24,287 bases of DNA from UBA6345 sp045577635. Lineage in GTDB: Bacteria; Bacillota; Clostridia; Christensenellales; UBA1242. This document shows, in pieces, positions 1 through 7,715 of the stretch. The position numbers and the translations under genes are program-made. The notes beneath the pieces are model-generated. The model made no database searches and had not been told where the DNA came from. It was given only the letters and a program-made list of their open reading frames with translations. The DNA lies in the NCBI GenBank assembly GCA_045577635.1, contig JAZNIS010000063.1:1-24287 (forward strand). Reading direction: 5' to 3'. Within the stretch, counting starts at the first letter, position 1, and each line of letters begins with the position of its first letter.

Positions 1-1632
1 AAAGGGTTTGGAGATGTTTTTGTGCAAACTTACTTTAAAGGTCAAAAGCTATCACTACCCGATGCTCCACAACAAACCGGCTACCACTTTATGGGTTGGT
101 CACTAAACAAAAATTCAAATGAGTTTATTAATACCGAAACAGTAATTAATAAACAATTAACTCTTTATGCTAAATGGCAAGAAAAAGAGTATTCCCTAAC
201 TTTTAATAACACCACATTAGCATTAAGATACACATCTAACATTAGTTTAAATAACAACAATGTTATAGTTACAACAAACGAAAATTCAACAACTATTACC
301 CCACCCGTTTTAGAAAATAAAACATTTAGTAATTGGATTATTTTTGATGGAATAAACCATTTTACTGTTGAAGAATTTAAGTTTGAAAACACAACAAATA
401 ACAATTTATCCCTTATTCCTATTTATAATGATATTTATGTAAACTATAACATTGTATGCAATTCTAATCAGGTAACAATTTCCCCTAACACACAAAGTGA
501 AATAGCCATGGGTGAAAAACTAGTGTTTACAGTTACCCTAAACAAAATTGTTAACTTATCTAATTTAGAAATTACCACAACTAGTGGCGAATTAACATAT
601 AAAAAACAAAACGATTGTTATGAAGTTACGGTTGAAAACTTCAATAAAGATTTTACCGTTAACATTAACAATATAACAATAAACTCTTATCAAATAACCT
701 TCACTTTTGATGATGAGACCATAACACACAACCAAATTTATGGTGATAAAATCATATTCCCTAACAAAACAAAAGAAGGATTTAATTTAATAGGGTTTAA
801 AGATGACCAAAATAATTATTACAACACCGATAGCATAATCACAAAAAATTTATCCCTATATCCTGTTTGGGAAGTTATTAATTATAAAATTGAATTTCCT
901 AAAACAAATGGCCTTTTTGTTATTAGCTATAATGGTGAACAAATAGTTAATGGAAAAACCTTTTATTTAAACTATGGCGAAAGTTTAAGTTTTGAAATTA
1001 AACTTTCAAATGCTTACAACAACTCAAAGCCAACAGTAATTGCAAAAAGCAATTCACAAACTATTATCCCTGAAAAAAATGGTGCCGTGTTTACCTTTGC
1101 AAACTTAACCAATAATTTAAAAATTGAAATTGAAAACATTAAACTAAACGAGTATCCTTTAATTGTTGATGGTAAAAACTACGGAAATTTTAGTTATGGC
1201 AGTTGGATTTCGGTTAACGAAAATAATTTGCAAATTTTAAATCCACACAATGGAAAACAATTAACTATTACCCCTTTAATTAACGATTGTAACTTTGGTG
1301 GTTGGAATTTAAAAGATAAAATAGTAACTAATTCCTTTATTCAAGATTTAGTGGATTTAGGAACGGTTGAAATAACAGGTAATTATTCCATTCCCGTTAG
1401 CCGTATAGAACTAAAATTAAATGGTGGCAATTGTGATATAAACGAAATAATTTTAATTAACAATCAAAAACTAAATTTGCCAACACCAACAAAAGAAGGT
1501 TTTACTTTTATTGGCTGGTTTATAAAAATTGTTGAAGTAAACACTGTTATTGATGAAGAAAATTCTATTCGTTTTACAGATGCAAATTCAAACTTTTTAA
1601 CCCTTTATGCTGGTTGGAAAGCAGAAAAATAA
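1..1632 (+). CDS. InlB-repeat surface protein, C-terminal part (5' end outside window)
   Basis: The reading frame is open from base 1, so this is the C-terminal 543 residues of a longer protein; the GTG at 22 lies inside a repeat and is not the real start. Three copies of the Listeria-Bacteroides (InlB B-type) repeat are visible, each with an aromatic G-[YF]-x-[FL]-x-G-[WF] motif followed by L-[TS]-LY-x-x-W. They lie at about nt 40-180, 720-875 and 1430-1620. Two longer beta-rich, Asn/Thr-rich segments of about 95 residues separate them (about nt 440-715 and 880-1165) and look like copies of one another. Such repeats occur in secreted or cell-surface proteins of Bacillota and are often linked to binding; that role here is inference. 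There is no LPXTG motif or C-terminal membrane segment, so any anchor must be upstream. The stop is TAA. The following lipoprotein gene has its own promoter. Confidence 0.8.
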   Translation, partial: KGFGDVFVQTYFKGQKLSLPDAPQQTGYHFMGWSLNKNSNEFINTETVINKQLTLYAKWQEKEYSLTFNNTTLALRYTSNISLNNNNVIVTTNENSTTITPPVLENKTFSNWIIFDGINHFTVEEFKFENTTNNNLSLIPIYNDIYVNYNIVCNSNQVTISPNTQSEIAMGEKLVFTVTLNKIVNLSNLEITTTSGELTYKKQNDCYEVTVENFNKDFTVNINNITINSYQITFTFDDETITHNQIYGDKIIFPNKTKEGFNLIGFKDDQNNYYNTDSIITKNLSLYPVWEVINYKIEFPKTNGLFVISYNGEQIVNGKTFYLNYGESLSFEIKLSNAYNNSKPTVIAKSNSQTIIPEKNGAVFTFANLTNNLKIEIENIKLNEYPLIVDGKNYGNFSYGSWISVNENNLQILNPHNGKQLTITPLINDCNFGGWNLKDKIVTNSFIQDLVDLGTVEITGNYSIPVSRIELKLNGGNCDINEIILINNQKLNLPTPTKEGFTFIGWFIKIVEVNTVIDEENSIRFTDANSNFLTLYAGWKAEK

Positions 1633-1676
1633 AATTTTTTTAAAACAAATTTAGTTAGTATAAACGATTTAAAAAT

Positions 1677-1705
1677 TTGACATTTTTTTGTGTAATATTT
1701 ATTAT
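1677..1705 (+). promoter_or_regulatory. Sigma-A-type promoter for the lipoprotein gene
   Basis: TTGACA at 1677-1682 and TATTAT at 1700-1705 are separated by 17 bases. The -35 is a perfect consensus match and the -10 matches 5 of 6. The AAGGAG ribosome binding site follows at 1724-1729, ten bases before the ATG. Confidence 0.7.
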
Positions 1706-1738
1706 AAAAGTACAAAATAAAATAAGGAGAAATGGAAA

Positions 1739-2626
1739 ATGAAAAAATTTAAAGGCATTTTAAGTTTTGCAGTTGTTTTACTTGCAACAATTATGTGCAC
1801 TGCTTGTTTTGGTCCATCATATACAAAAATGACAGTTACACACAGCGATAGTCCTGAATTTTTAATTGGTGAAGATTACAGCGATCCAAATTTAAAAGTT
1901 ACAGTTTATTTAGACGATGACTCAAGCGAAGATGTTACATCAAAAGCAACTATTGACACAAGCAAATACAACAAAAATCAAGCTGGTAAATATGATATTG
2001 TTGTAAAGTTTGACGAATTTAGTTACGATTACAAAGTTGAAGTTGTTGAAGAAATTACTAAAACAAGTTCAGTTAGCAATCGTTATTCAAAACTAGTTGA
2101 AACAACTTATAGCGATTCTTATTCATTCTCTGCTACATATAGAGAAGAATCATGGAACGATATTTGCCCACTTACCCAAACTATTAAAGGTAAAGTAAAT
2201 GCTGATGGCACAATGGCTATTTATATTACTTGGAGTTTATTCTTTGACGAAGAAGACCACTTATGGGGAGAATTCTGGTATGAAGGAACAAAAACCCAAG
2301 GTCTTGCAACTATTGGCATGAATGCTTATGGCGGCGGAGATTTAGAATATGAAGTAGAAGATATGAGCCTTCTTCAATTCAGCGATGCAATTTGCTATCT
2401 TGATGAAGCAATGGAAATGATTTTAACACCAGATGTAATTATTGATTTAAACGATACAAGTCTTGCTCTTTCTGGTTCAATCACAAAAAGCGGTGATATT
2501 TACACATTAGTTAGTGGATTCCTAACATTAACCTATCAAAACAACATCATTAAAACTATTAATGGTATTGCAGTTGATTGGAGTGATGTAACAATTCCTG
2601 TTAACAACCATATTACTGCTGCTTAA
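1739..2626 (+). CDS. Lipoprotein with an N-terminal bacterial Ig-like (Big_3-like) domain
   Basis: The 295-residue protein starts with MKKFKGIL, a hydrophobic stretch and a Cys-rich lipobox (MCTAC). Cys23, preceded by Ala, is the likely lipidated residue, so the protein should sit on the outer face of the membrane. Residues about 30-88 fit a group-3 bacterial Ig-like fold: an F-x-x-G-x-x-Y-x-x-P segment, a stretch running DDDSSEDVT, and a closing NKNQAGKYDIVVKFDE strand. The remaining 200 residues are acidic, rich in aromatics and beta-forming residues, and match nothing I recognise. The start is set by AAGGAG ten bases upstream of ATG 1739. It has its own promoter and terminator and so is probably a single-gene unit, although it follows another surface-protein gene. 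Lipoprotein assignment is firm; the function is unknown. Confidence 0.8.
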   Translation: MKKFKGILSFAVVLLATIMCTACFGPSYTKMTVTHSDSPEFLIGEDYSDPNLKVTVYLDDDSSEDVTSKATIDTSKYNKNQAGKYDIVVKFDEFSYDYKVEVVEEITKTSSVSNRYSKLVETTYSDSYSFSATYREESWNDICPLTQTIKGKVNADGTMAIYITWSLFFDEEDHLWGEFWYEGTKTQGLATIGMNAYGGGDLEYEVEDMSLLQFSDAICYLDEAMEMILTPDVIIDLNDTSLALSGSITKSGDIYTLVSGFLTLTYQNNIIKTINGIAVDWSDVTIPVNNHITAA

Positions 2627-2635
2627 TTAAAAAAT

Positions 2636-2663
2636 AAAAAGACCTTTTAATTAAGGTCTTTTT
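2636..2663. terminator. Bidirectional Rho-independent terminator
   Basis: An 11-bp perfect stem (2636-2646 with 2653-2663), a six-base loop and T-runs on both sides lie between the convergent lipoprotein and amidohydrolase genes. The right arm reaches the stop codon of the minus-strand gene. Confidence 0.85.
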
Positions 2664-3304
2664 TATTTTATTTGATTAATCCAACTTTCAAAAACTGATA
2701 GTAGTTTTTTATTTTTTTCAAAGTTTTTAGGATTGTTAGTTATTCCACAGTTTATTTCTATTTGCAAAACCCAAATATCTTCAAATTCATCTATTAAAGA
2801 GCCACAGATGGTTCTAGTGCCAGCCATAAACGGTTGGTCAATGCTAACAACAAAACCACTCTTTACAAGCATATTGTTTAATAAATCAAAGGTGGCAACA
2901 TCATTTTTAATGTTTTCGCCAAAATGCACCCCTAAATTAACATCACATTCCCTATGTGCCGCTAAACCATGAAAATCAATTACGAATTTAATATTTTTTT
3001 CTTTAATTAATTTTCTTATAGTGTTTTTATAAGGGCTAACTTCATCAAAATTTGCATCATCGTTATTACATTTTGTTTTTGCAATAAAATAACAGTTATC
3101 ACAACAGTTTTTTAAATGCAGTGCAGTTGCAACCGACCCTAATTCGTGACACTTATATTTTCCCAACCTAACTTGTGGAACACCATGTGGTGCAGAAATT
3201 AAAATGTTGTTTGTTCCTTCCTTAACAATATGATCAAAATTTTTATTGCTAATTAAAAATTGTTTACGATTATTATTAAATTTACTGTATGTTATTTCTT
3301 TCAT
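2663..3304 (-). CDS. N-formylglutamate amidohydrolase-like metallohydrolase
   Basis: The 213-residue protein carries the spaced motifs of the FGase/zinc-carboxypeptidase-like fold: ISAPHG (His40), KCHELGS (His53, Glu54), DFHG (Asp110, His112) and QIEIN (Glu183). In the family these supply zinc ligands and the catalytic acid, and the enzymes cleave N-acyl amino acids such as N-formylglutamate or related amides. The substrate here is not determinable. It is shorter than typical FGases (about 260-270 residues), which suggests a compact subfamily. The ATG at 3304 has no Shine-Dalgarno sequence. A TATTAT -10 element ends seven bases before the A of the ATG, so the mRNA may be leaderless. No alternative start lies downstream before the conserved motifs, and an in-frame TGA lies just upstream. 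It is transcribed alone, convergent with the lipoprotein gene. Confidence 0.6.
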   Translation of the reverse strand: MKEITYSKFNNNRKQFLISNKNFDHIVKEGTNNILISAPHGVPQVRLGKYKCHELGSVATALHLKNCCDNCYFIAKTKCNNDDANFDEVSPYKNTIRKLIKEKNIKFVIDFHGLAAHRECDVNLGVHFGENIKNDVATFDLLNNMLVKSGFVVSIDQPFMAGTRTICGSLIDEFEDIWVLQIEINCGITNNPKNFEKNKKLLSVFESWINQIK

Positions 3305-3310
3305 ATTTTT

Positions 3311-3338
3311 ATAATATCACATTTACATTAATTTCCAA
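3311..3338 (-). promoter_or_regulatory. Promoter giving a probably leaderless transcript
   Basis: On the minus strand, TTGGAA (3333-3338) lies 16 bases from TATTAT (3311-3316), which has the TGN extension of an extended -10. The ATG of the amidohydrolase-like gene begins seven bases after the -10, where transcription should start. Confidence 0.5.
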
Positions 3339-3351
3339 CTTAATTAAACAA

Positions 3352-3383
3352 AAAAAGAATTAAGAGTTTTCTTAATTCTTTTT
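3352..3383 (-). terminator. Rho-independent terminator of aspS-asnS
   Basis: A 14-bp perfect stem (3352-3365 with 3370-3383) and a four-base loop follow the asnS stop. On the minus strand the stem runs into a T-run. Confidence 0.85.
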
Positions 3384-3389
3384 ATTTTA

Positions 3390-4775
3390 TTAAAAATCAC
3401 AATTTTTAGGAGTTCTTGGGAAGATTTGAACATCTCTAATATTGTTTACACCTGTAACATACATTAAAAATCTTTCAAAACCTAAACCAAAACCACTATG
3501 CTTAACAGAACCAAATTTTCTTAAATTTAAGTACCACCAATAATCTTCTTCTTTTAAGCCACATTCTTTAACTCTTTCTTGTAAAACTGTAATTCTTTCT
3601 TCTCTTTCGCTACCACCAACCATTTCACCAATTCCTGGTACAAGTAGGTCGCAAGCTCTAACAGTTTTACCGTCATCGTTTAATCTCATATAAAAAGCTT
3701 TAATTTCTTTTGGATAGTCAGTTACAAACACAGGTCTTTTGAACACTGTTTCACTTAAATATCTTTCGTGTTCTGATTGCATATCGCAACCCCAATAAGC
3801 TTTAAATTCAAACTTATCGTTATTCTTTTCTAAAAGCTTAATTGCTTCGGTATAAGTAACCCTAGCAAAATCACTGTTAACAACTGCATTTAATCTTTCA
3901 ATTAAACCCTTATCAACAAAGTTATTAAAGAATTCAAGTTCATCGGCACAAGTTTCTTTAACAAAGTTAATTAAATATTTAACCATATCTTCAATAAGGT
4001 CCATATTGTCTTCTAATTCGTTAAAAGCAACTTCTGGCTCTATCATCCAAAACTCTGATGCATGACGGGTTGTGTTTGAATTTTCACTTCTAAATGTAGG
4101 TCCAAAGGTATAAATTTTACCAAAAGCTAGTGCAAGTGCTTCACCTTCTAATTGACCTGTTGGAGTTAAGAAAACTTTTTTACCAAAAAAGTCATCTTCT
4201 GGTGTGTATTTTTCTTTTGGGTTAGGATTATAAACATCGTGTGTAGTAACCCTAAACACATCTGAACCACCTTCACAATCGTTTGCTGTAATAATTGGAG
4301 TGTGAGTGTAAACAAAACCCCTTTCGTTAAAGAATTTATGAATTGCAAAAGCAACTTGGCTTCTAACTCTAAACACGGCATTAAATAGGTTTGTTCTTGG
4401 TCTTAAATAAGCAATTTCTCTTAAAAATTCAACAGAGTGTCTTTTCTTTTGAAGTGGATATTCGGTATCAGTTTCGTTAACAATTTCAATTTCGGTTGCA
4501 TGAACTTCAAAAGGTTGTTTCATTTCTGGTGTTAGTTTTAAAACACCTTTAACAATTAAAGAACTGCCTGTGTTAAGTTTTGCAACAGATTCGTAGTTAT
4601 TAAGTCCATTTTCAAAAACAACTTGTAAACTTTTAAAGCAAGTTCCATCGGTTAATTCAATAAAACCGAAATTTTTTAAATCTCTAACAGTTTTTGCCCA
4701 ACCACCTAAAACAACCTCTTTGTTTTCGTAGTTATTAGGATTAAGCCAAATTTGTTTAATATCAATTTTTTTCAT
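3390..4775 (-). CDS. asnS: Asparaginyl-tRNA synthetase
   Basis: The 461-residue class II aminoacyl-tRNA synthetase attaches asparagine to tRNA-Asn in the cytoplasm. An OB-fold anticodon-binding domain fills about residues 1-105 (GWAKTVRDLKNFGFIELTDG). The class II catalytic core follows, with motif 2 around residues 228-248 (FRSENSNTTRHASEFWMIEPE region) and motif 3 GLGFERF at 430-436. The FRxENSxTxRHxxEFWMIEPE form of motif 2 and the C-terminal FPRTP mark it as AsnRS rather than AspRS or LysRS. Length is normal for bacterial AsnRS (about 460). Its GAGGA ribosome binding site lies inside the last codons of aspS and the two genes are six bases apart, so translation is probably coupled. A direct AsnRS means Asn-tRNA need not come from amidation by GatCAB. 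Confidence 0.96.
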   Translation of the reverse strand: MKKIDIKQIWLNPNNYENKEVVLGGWAKTVRDLKNFGFIELTDGTCFKSLQVVFENGLNNYESVAKLNTGSSLIVKGVLKLTPEMKQPFEVHATEIEIVNETDTEYPLQKKRHSVEFLREIAYLRPRTNLFNAVFRVRSQVAFAIHKFFNERGFVYTHTPIITANDCEGGSDVFRVTTHDVYNPNPKEKYTPEDDFFGKKVFLTPTGQLEGEALALAFGKIYTFGPTFRSENSNTTRHASEFWMIEPEVAFNELEDNMDLIEDMVKYLINFVKETCADELEFFNNFVDKGLIERLNAVVNSDFARVTYTEAIKLLEKNNDKFEFKAYWGCDMQSEHERYLSETVFKRPVFVTDYPKEIKAFYMRLNDDGKTVRACDLLVPGIGEMVGGSEREERITVLQERVKECGLKEEDYWWYLNLRKFGSVKHSGFGLGFERFLMYVTGVNNIRDVQIFPRTPKNCDF

Positions 4776-4781
4776 AATTAA

Positions 4782-6521
4782 TTATTCCTCAATTAATTTA
4801 ATTCCAACATCTTTAAGTTGTTTATCAGAAACTTTACTTGGAGCACCCATTAAAGCATCTCTACCAGATTTGTTTAGTGGGAATGCAATTACATCTCTAA
4901 TAACTTCTTTGTTTAAAATAGGCATTAACATTCTATCAAAACCAAATGCTCCACCAGCATGTGGAGGTGCACCATAACTAAAAGCATTAAATAGTGCTGG
5001 GAATTTGTTTTCAACAACTTCGCGATTGTAACCAGCAATTTCAAAAGCTTTAACCATAACTTCTTGGTCGTAGTTTCTAACAGCACCACTTAACATTTCA
5101 TAACCGTTGCAAACAAGGTCATATTGATAAGCATAAATATCTAATGGATTTTTGTTTAATAATGAATCCATACCACCTTGTGGCATACTAAATGGATTAT
5201 GACCAAAGTCAACAGCATTAGTTTCTTCGTTAAGTTCATAGAAAGGAAAATCTACAATCCAGCAGAAAATAACTTTGTTTTTATCAATTAAGTTTAATTT
5301 TTCACCTAATTCGTTTCTTAATACATTTGTTAGTTTAATAGCCATGCTTTCTTCATCTGCAATAAAGAAAATAGAATCGCCAACGGTTAAGTTAAATTCA
5401 TTAATTAAATCTTTACCAACTTGTTCGGTAACAAATTTAGCAATACCACCTGTAAAACCTTCTTCGGTGTATTTAACCCAAGCACAACCCTTACCTTCGT
5501 AAGAAACAATTAGTTTGCCTAAATCATCATAAAATCTTCTTGGTTGTTCACATTTTGTTGCAATTGCTTTAATTGTTTTTCCTTGGAAAGCAGCAAATTC
5601 AGTTTCAGCAAAAATATTTGTAACATCATGAACAATAAGTGGATTTCTTAAATCTGGCTTATCACTACAATATTTACTAATTGCTTCCCTATAAGGAATT
5701 CTAACATATGGTTTAGGACAAATTTCGTAATTTGTAAATGTTGAATAAATACCATAAGATAAGTTTTCAGCAACTTCAAAAACATCTTCTTGTGTTGCAA
5801 AACTCATTTCAAAGTCAATTTGATAAAATTCGCCTGGTGTACGGTCTGCTCTGGCTGCTTCGTTTCTAAAACAAGGAGCAATTTGGAAATACTTGTCGTA
5901 ACCAGAAACCATTAATAATTGTTTAAATTGTTGTGGTGCTTGTGGTAAAGCATAAAATTCGCCTGGGGCATTAATTGTTGGAACAATATAGTCCCTAGCA
6001 CCTTCTGGTGAAGAAGAAGTTAAAATAGGTGTTTGAACTTCAATAAATCCCATATCACACATTGTGTTTCTAACATACTGTAAAATTTGACTTCTTTTTA
6101 CAAGCATATCGTGCATTTCTGGATTTCTTAAATCTAGATACCTATATTTCAATCTTAAATCTTCTTTGGTGTTTGGAGCATCGGCAATTTCAAAAGGTAA
6201 AACATTTTTGCTTTTACCTAAAACAGTAATTGAATTTGCTTTAACTTCAATATCGCCTGTTTCCATTTTTGCATTTTTAGATGTTCTTTCTAAAACAACA
6301 CCTTCAACTTTAATAACAGTTTCCTTGCAAATGTTGTTAACCATTTCTTCATCATCAATCAAAACTTGTGTAACACCAAAATGGTCTCTTAAAGTTAAAA
6401 ACACAATTCCACCAAGTTTTCTAATTGAATTTACCCAACCAGAAAGGATAACTTCCTTGTTAACATCAGCAATTCTTAATTCGCCACAGTTATGAGTTCT
6501 ATAAATATTTTGTTTTGTCAT
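4782..6521 (-). CDS. aspS: Aspartyl-tRNA synthetase
   Basis: The 579-residue class II synthetase charges tRNA-Asp in the cytoplasm. It shows the bacterial AspRS architecture: an N-terminal OB-fold (about 1-105), the catalytic core with motif 2 from residue 218 (FRNEAARADR, then PGEFYQID), a GAD-type insertion around 290-405, and motif 3 GGAFGFDRM at 523-531 followed by FPLNKSGRDALMGAPS. Length matches the usual 580-600 residues. The start is supported by AGGAG nine bases upstream. It is the first gene of a two-gene unit with asnS. With AsnRS present, a discriminating AspRS is expected, but I cannot establish specificity from sequence alone. A 17-bp inverted repeat and a candidate promoter lie in the 110 bases upstream. 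Confidence 0.97.
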   Translation of the reverse strand: MTKQNIYRTHNCGELRIADVNKEVILSGWVNSIRKLGGIVFLTLRDHFGVTQVLIDDEEMVNNICKETVIKVEGVVLERTSKNAKMETGDIEVKANSITVLGKSKNVLPFEIADAPNTKEDLRLKYRYLDLRNPEMHDMLVKRSQILQYVRNTMCDMGFIEVQTPILTSSSPEGARDYIVPTINAPGEFYALPQAPQQFKQLLMVSGYDKYFQIAPCFRNEAARADRTPGEFYQIDFEMSFATQEDVFEVAENLSYGIYSTFTNYEICPKPYVRIPYREAISKYCSDKPDLRNPLIVHDVTNIFAETEFAAFQGKTIKAIATKCEQPRRFYDDLGKLIVSYEGKGCAWVKYTEEGFTGGIAKFVTEQVGKDLINEFNLTVGDSIFFIADEESMAIKLTNVLRNELGEKLNLIDKNKVIFCWIVDFPFYELNEETNAVDFGHNPFSMPQGGMDSLLNKNPLDIYAYQYDLVCNGYEMLSGAVRNYDQEVMVKAFEIAGYNREVVENKFPALFNAFSYGAPPHAGGAFGFDRMLMPILNKEVIRDVIAFPLNKSGRDALMGAPSKVSDKQLKDVGIKLIEE

Positions 6522-6552
6522 AATATCTCCTAAAAATTAAATAGTACACAAA

Positions 6553-6603
6553 ATAAGTGCAAACTAATTTTTTAAAATTTTGTCTTAATTAGTTTACACT
6601 TAT
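6553..6603 (-). repeat. 17-bp inverted repeat upstream of aspS
   Basis: Arms 6553-6569 and 6587-6603 are complementary except at one position, which is a G-U pair in minus-strand RNA. They are separated by 17 bases. It lies 32 bases upstream of the aspS ATG. No clean U-run follows it on the minus strand, so it is a poor terminator for the upstream gene; an operator or 5'-leader hairpin is possible. Confidence 0.6.
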
Positions 6604-6619
6604 GTTTTTAGTTAGTCAA
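6591..6619 (-). promoter_or_regulatory. Candidate promoter for aspS-asnS
   Basis: On the minus strand, TTGACT (6614-6619) and TAAACT (6591-6596) are 17 bases apart. The -10 matches only 4 of 6 and lies within the upstream arm of the inverted repeat. Confidence 0.4.
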
Positions 6620-6631
6620 ATTTTAAATATA

Positions 6632-7579
6632 TTAATATTTAAAAACAGATTCTAATTTTTTGTTATATGAAGCCACATTAGCCCCACACATTCTTTCAAA
6701 CATTAACAATTCTTCTGGAGTTAATTGAAAATGATTGTTTTTAATAGCTTTTAAAAGTTTACCCCGAACAATCATAGCACCTGTTGAATTTGCTTTTTCG
6801 TAATCTGGATGTTTATATCTAGAAAAATCTTGAAAAGAATCAAACACCTTTTGAGCAATATCACCATCGGTTGGCATACGATATCCTTCCGGATAAAAAT
6901 CCAAATCAACAAACGAAAAACCTTTTTTCTTATCAAACAAAAAGTTTTCGGATAAACTAGAATCAATTGAAACACCGTTTTCAATTAACAATTTAAAATC
7001 TCTAACAAACTTATCAAAAACCGATTGGTCGGCAGCTTTTAATTGTTTTAACATAAGATTATTTCTAACACTAACAGCCCTAGAAACATTAAAATATTCA
7101 GCAGAAGAAAGTTCGTTTTCGTCAAATTCGTGCATTCTTTGTGTTTCACCAAAAGCACGATGGTCGTTGTTATCGTGAACAGTATATTCACCATCAGCAT
7201 TTCTGCCCCTTGCAATACTACGAGCAGTTGATGGATAATGAACACTTAAAATTTCGCCTGGCAACCTTTCTTGAATGGTGTAAAAACGATATTTACCAGC
7301 ATAACAACAATAATGTTCGGCAATATTAATTCCGTACTTTTCTTTTAAAAAGTTAAACTTTTGTTTTCGTTCTTCAAACCTTGATTCCATTTGTTCGGCA
7401 TCGTAACCTAATGGGAATTTGTGAATATTTTTTAAAATAACAAAACCTTTATATGGGTAGCAAAACGAATAAGAACCTTTTGCACTTGGCCTAATGGCAG
7501 AGTTCTTTTTACGGATTGCTGTAAGCATTTTGTTTAATTGACTATTAAGTTTAAAATTTTCAACAAAGTTTTGTTCCAT
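6632..7579 (-). CDS. Uncharacterised protein resembling a kinase fold
   Basis: I do not recognise a named family. The 315-residue protein has a layout suggestive of the protein-kinase/aminoglycoside-phosphotransferase fold: an early beta region ending in VILK (Lys50), a possible hinge TIQERLPGE (102-109), a possible catalytic loop with Asp206 and Asn212 (IDSSLSENFLF), and a metal-site-like VDLD (224-227). The canonical HxD is missing, so activity is uncertain and the fold assignment is inference. No membrane segments or signal peptide are visible. I chose ATG 7579 because AAGGGG lies seven bases upstream and because a promoter at 7600-7628 would start transcription near 7593. An in-frame ATG at 7618 would lie within that promoter and adds 13 residues unlike the body of the protein. 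It is divergent from the thioesterase gene and upstream of aspS. Confidence 0.7.
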   Translation of the reverse strand: MEQNFVENFKLNSQLNKMLTAIRKKNSAIRPSAKGSYSFCYPYKGFVILKNIHKFPLGYDAEQMESRFEERKQKFNFLKEKYGINIAEHYCCYAGKYRFYTIQERLPGEILSVHYPSTARSIARGRNADGEYTVHDNNDHRAFGETQRMHEFDENELSSAEYFNVSRAVSVRNNLMLKQLKAADQSVFDKFVRDFKLLIENGVSIDSSLSENFLFDKKKGFSFVDLDFYPEGYRMPTDGDIAQKVFDSFQDFSRYKHPDYEKANSTGAMIVRGKLLKAIKNNHFQLTPEELLMFERMCGANVASYNKKLESVFKY

Positions 7580-7599
7580 ACTTATCCCCTTACTTTTTA

Positions 7600-7628
7600 A
7601 TATTAACATATTAAACAACTAATTTCAA
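7600..7628 (-). promoter_or_regulatory. Extended -10 promoter for the kinase-like gene
   Basis: On the minus strand, TTGAAA (7623-7628) and TAATAT (7600-7605) are 17 bases apart, with TG one base upstream of the -10. This placement sets the gene start at 7579 rather than 7618. Confidence 0.6.
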
Positions 7629-7653
7629 TAGCATAAAGGTTATATTGTTTTGT

Positions 7654-7682
7654 TTAACTTTAAATAAATTTTAGGTTATAAT
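7654..7682 (+). promoter_or_regulatory. Promoter for the acyl-ACP thioesterase gene
   Basis: A perfect TATAAT at 7677-7682 lies 17 bases from TTAACT at 7654-7659 (4 of 6). GGAG at 7705-7708 precedes the ATG at 7716. Confidence 0.6.
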
Positions 7683-7715
7683 TGTTTTAGTTTTAAATAA
7701 AAACGGAGAATAATA

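Noticed and set aside
22..24. GTG as the start of the first gene
   Set aside because: The frame is open to base 1, there is no ribosome binding site, and the GTG lies within an InlB-type repeat.
6587..6598. AATTAGTTTACA shared between the aspS upstream region and the 8495-8506 promoter region
   Set aside because: A 12-base match is expected by chance several times in 24 kb of such AT-rich DNA, and the contexts differ.
6522..6631. T-box riboswitch before aspS
   Set aside because: The gap is only 110 bases, with no T-box-like sequence and no terminator/antiterminator pair; only the inverted repeat is present.
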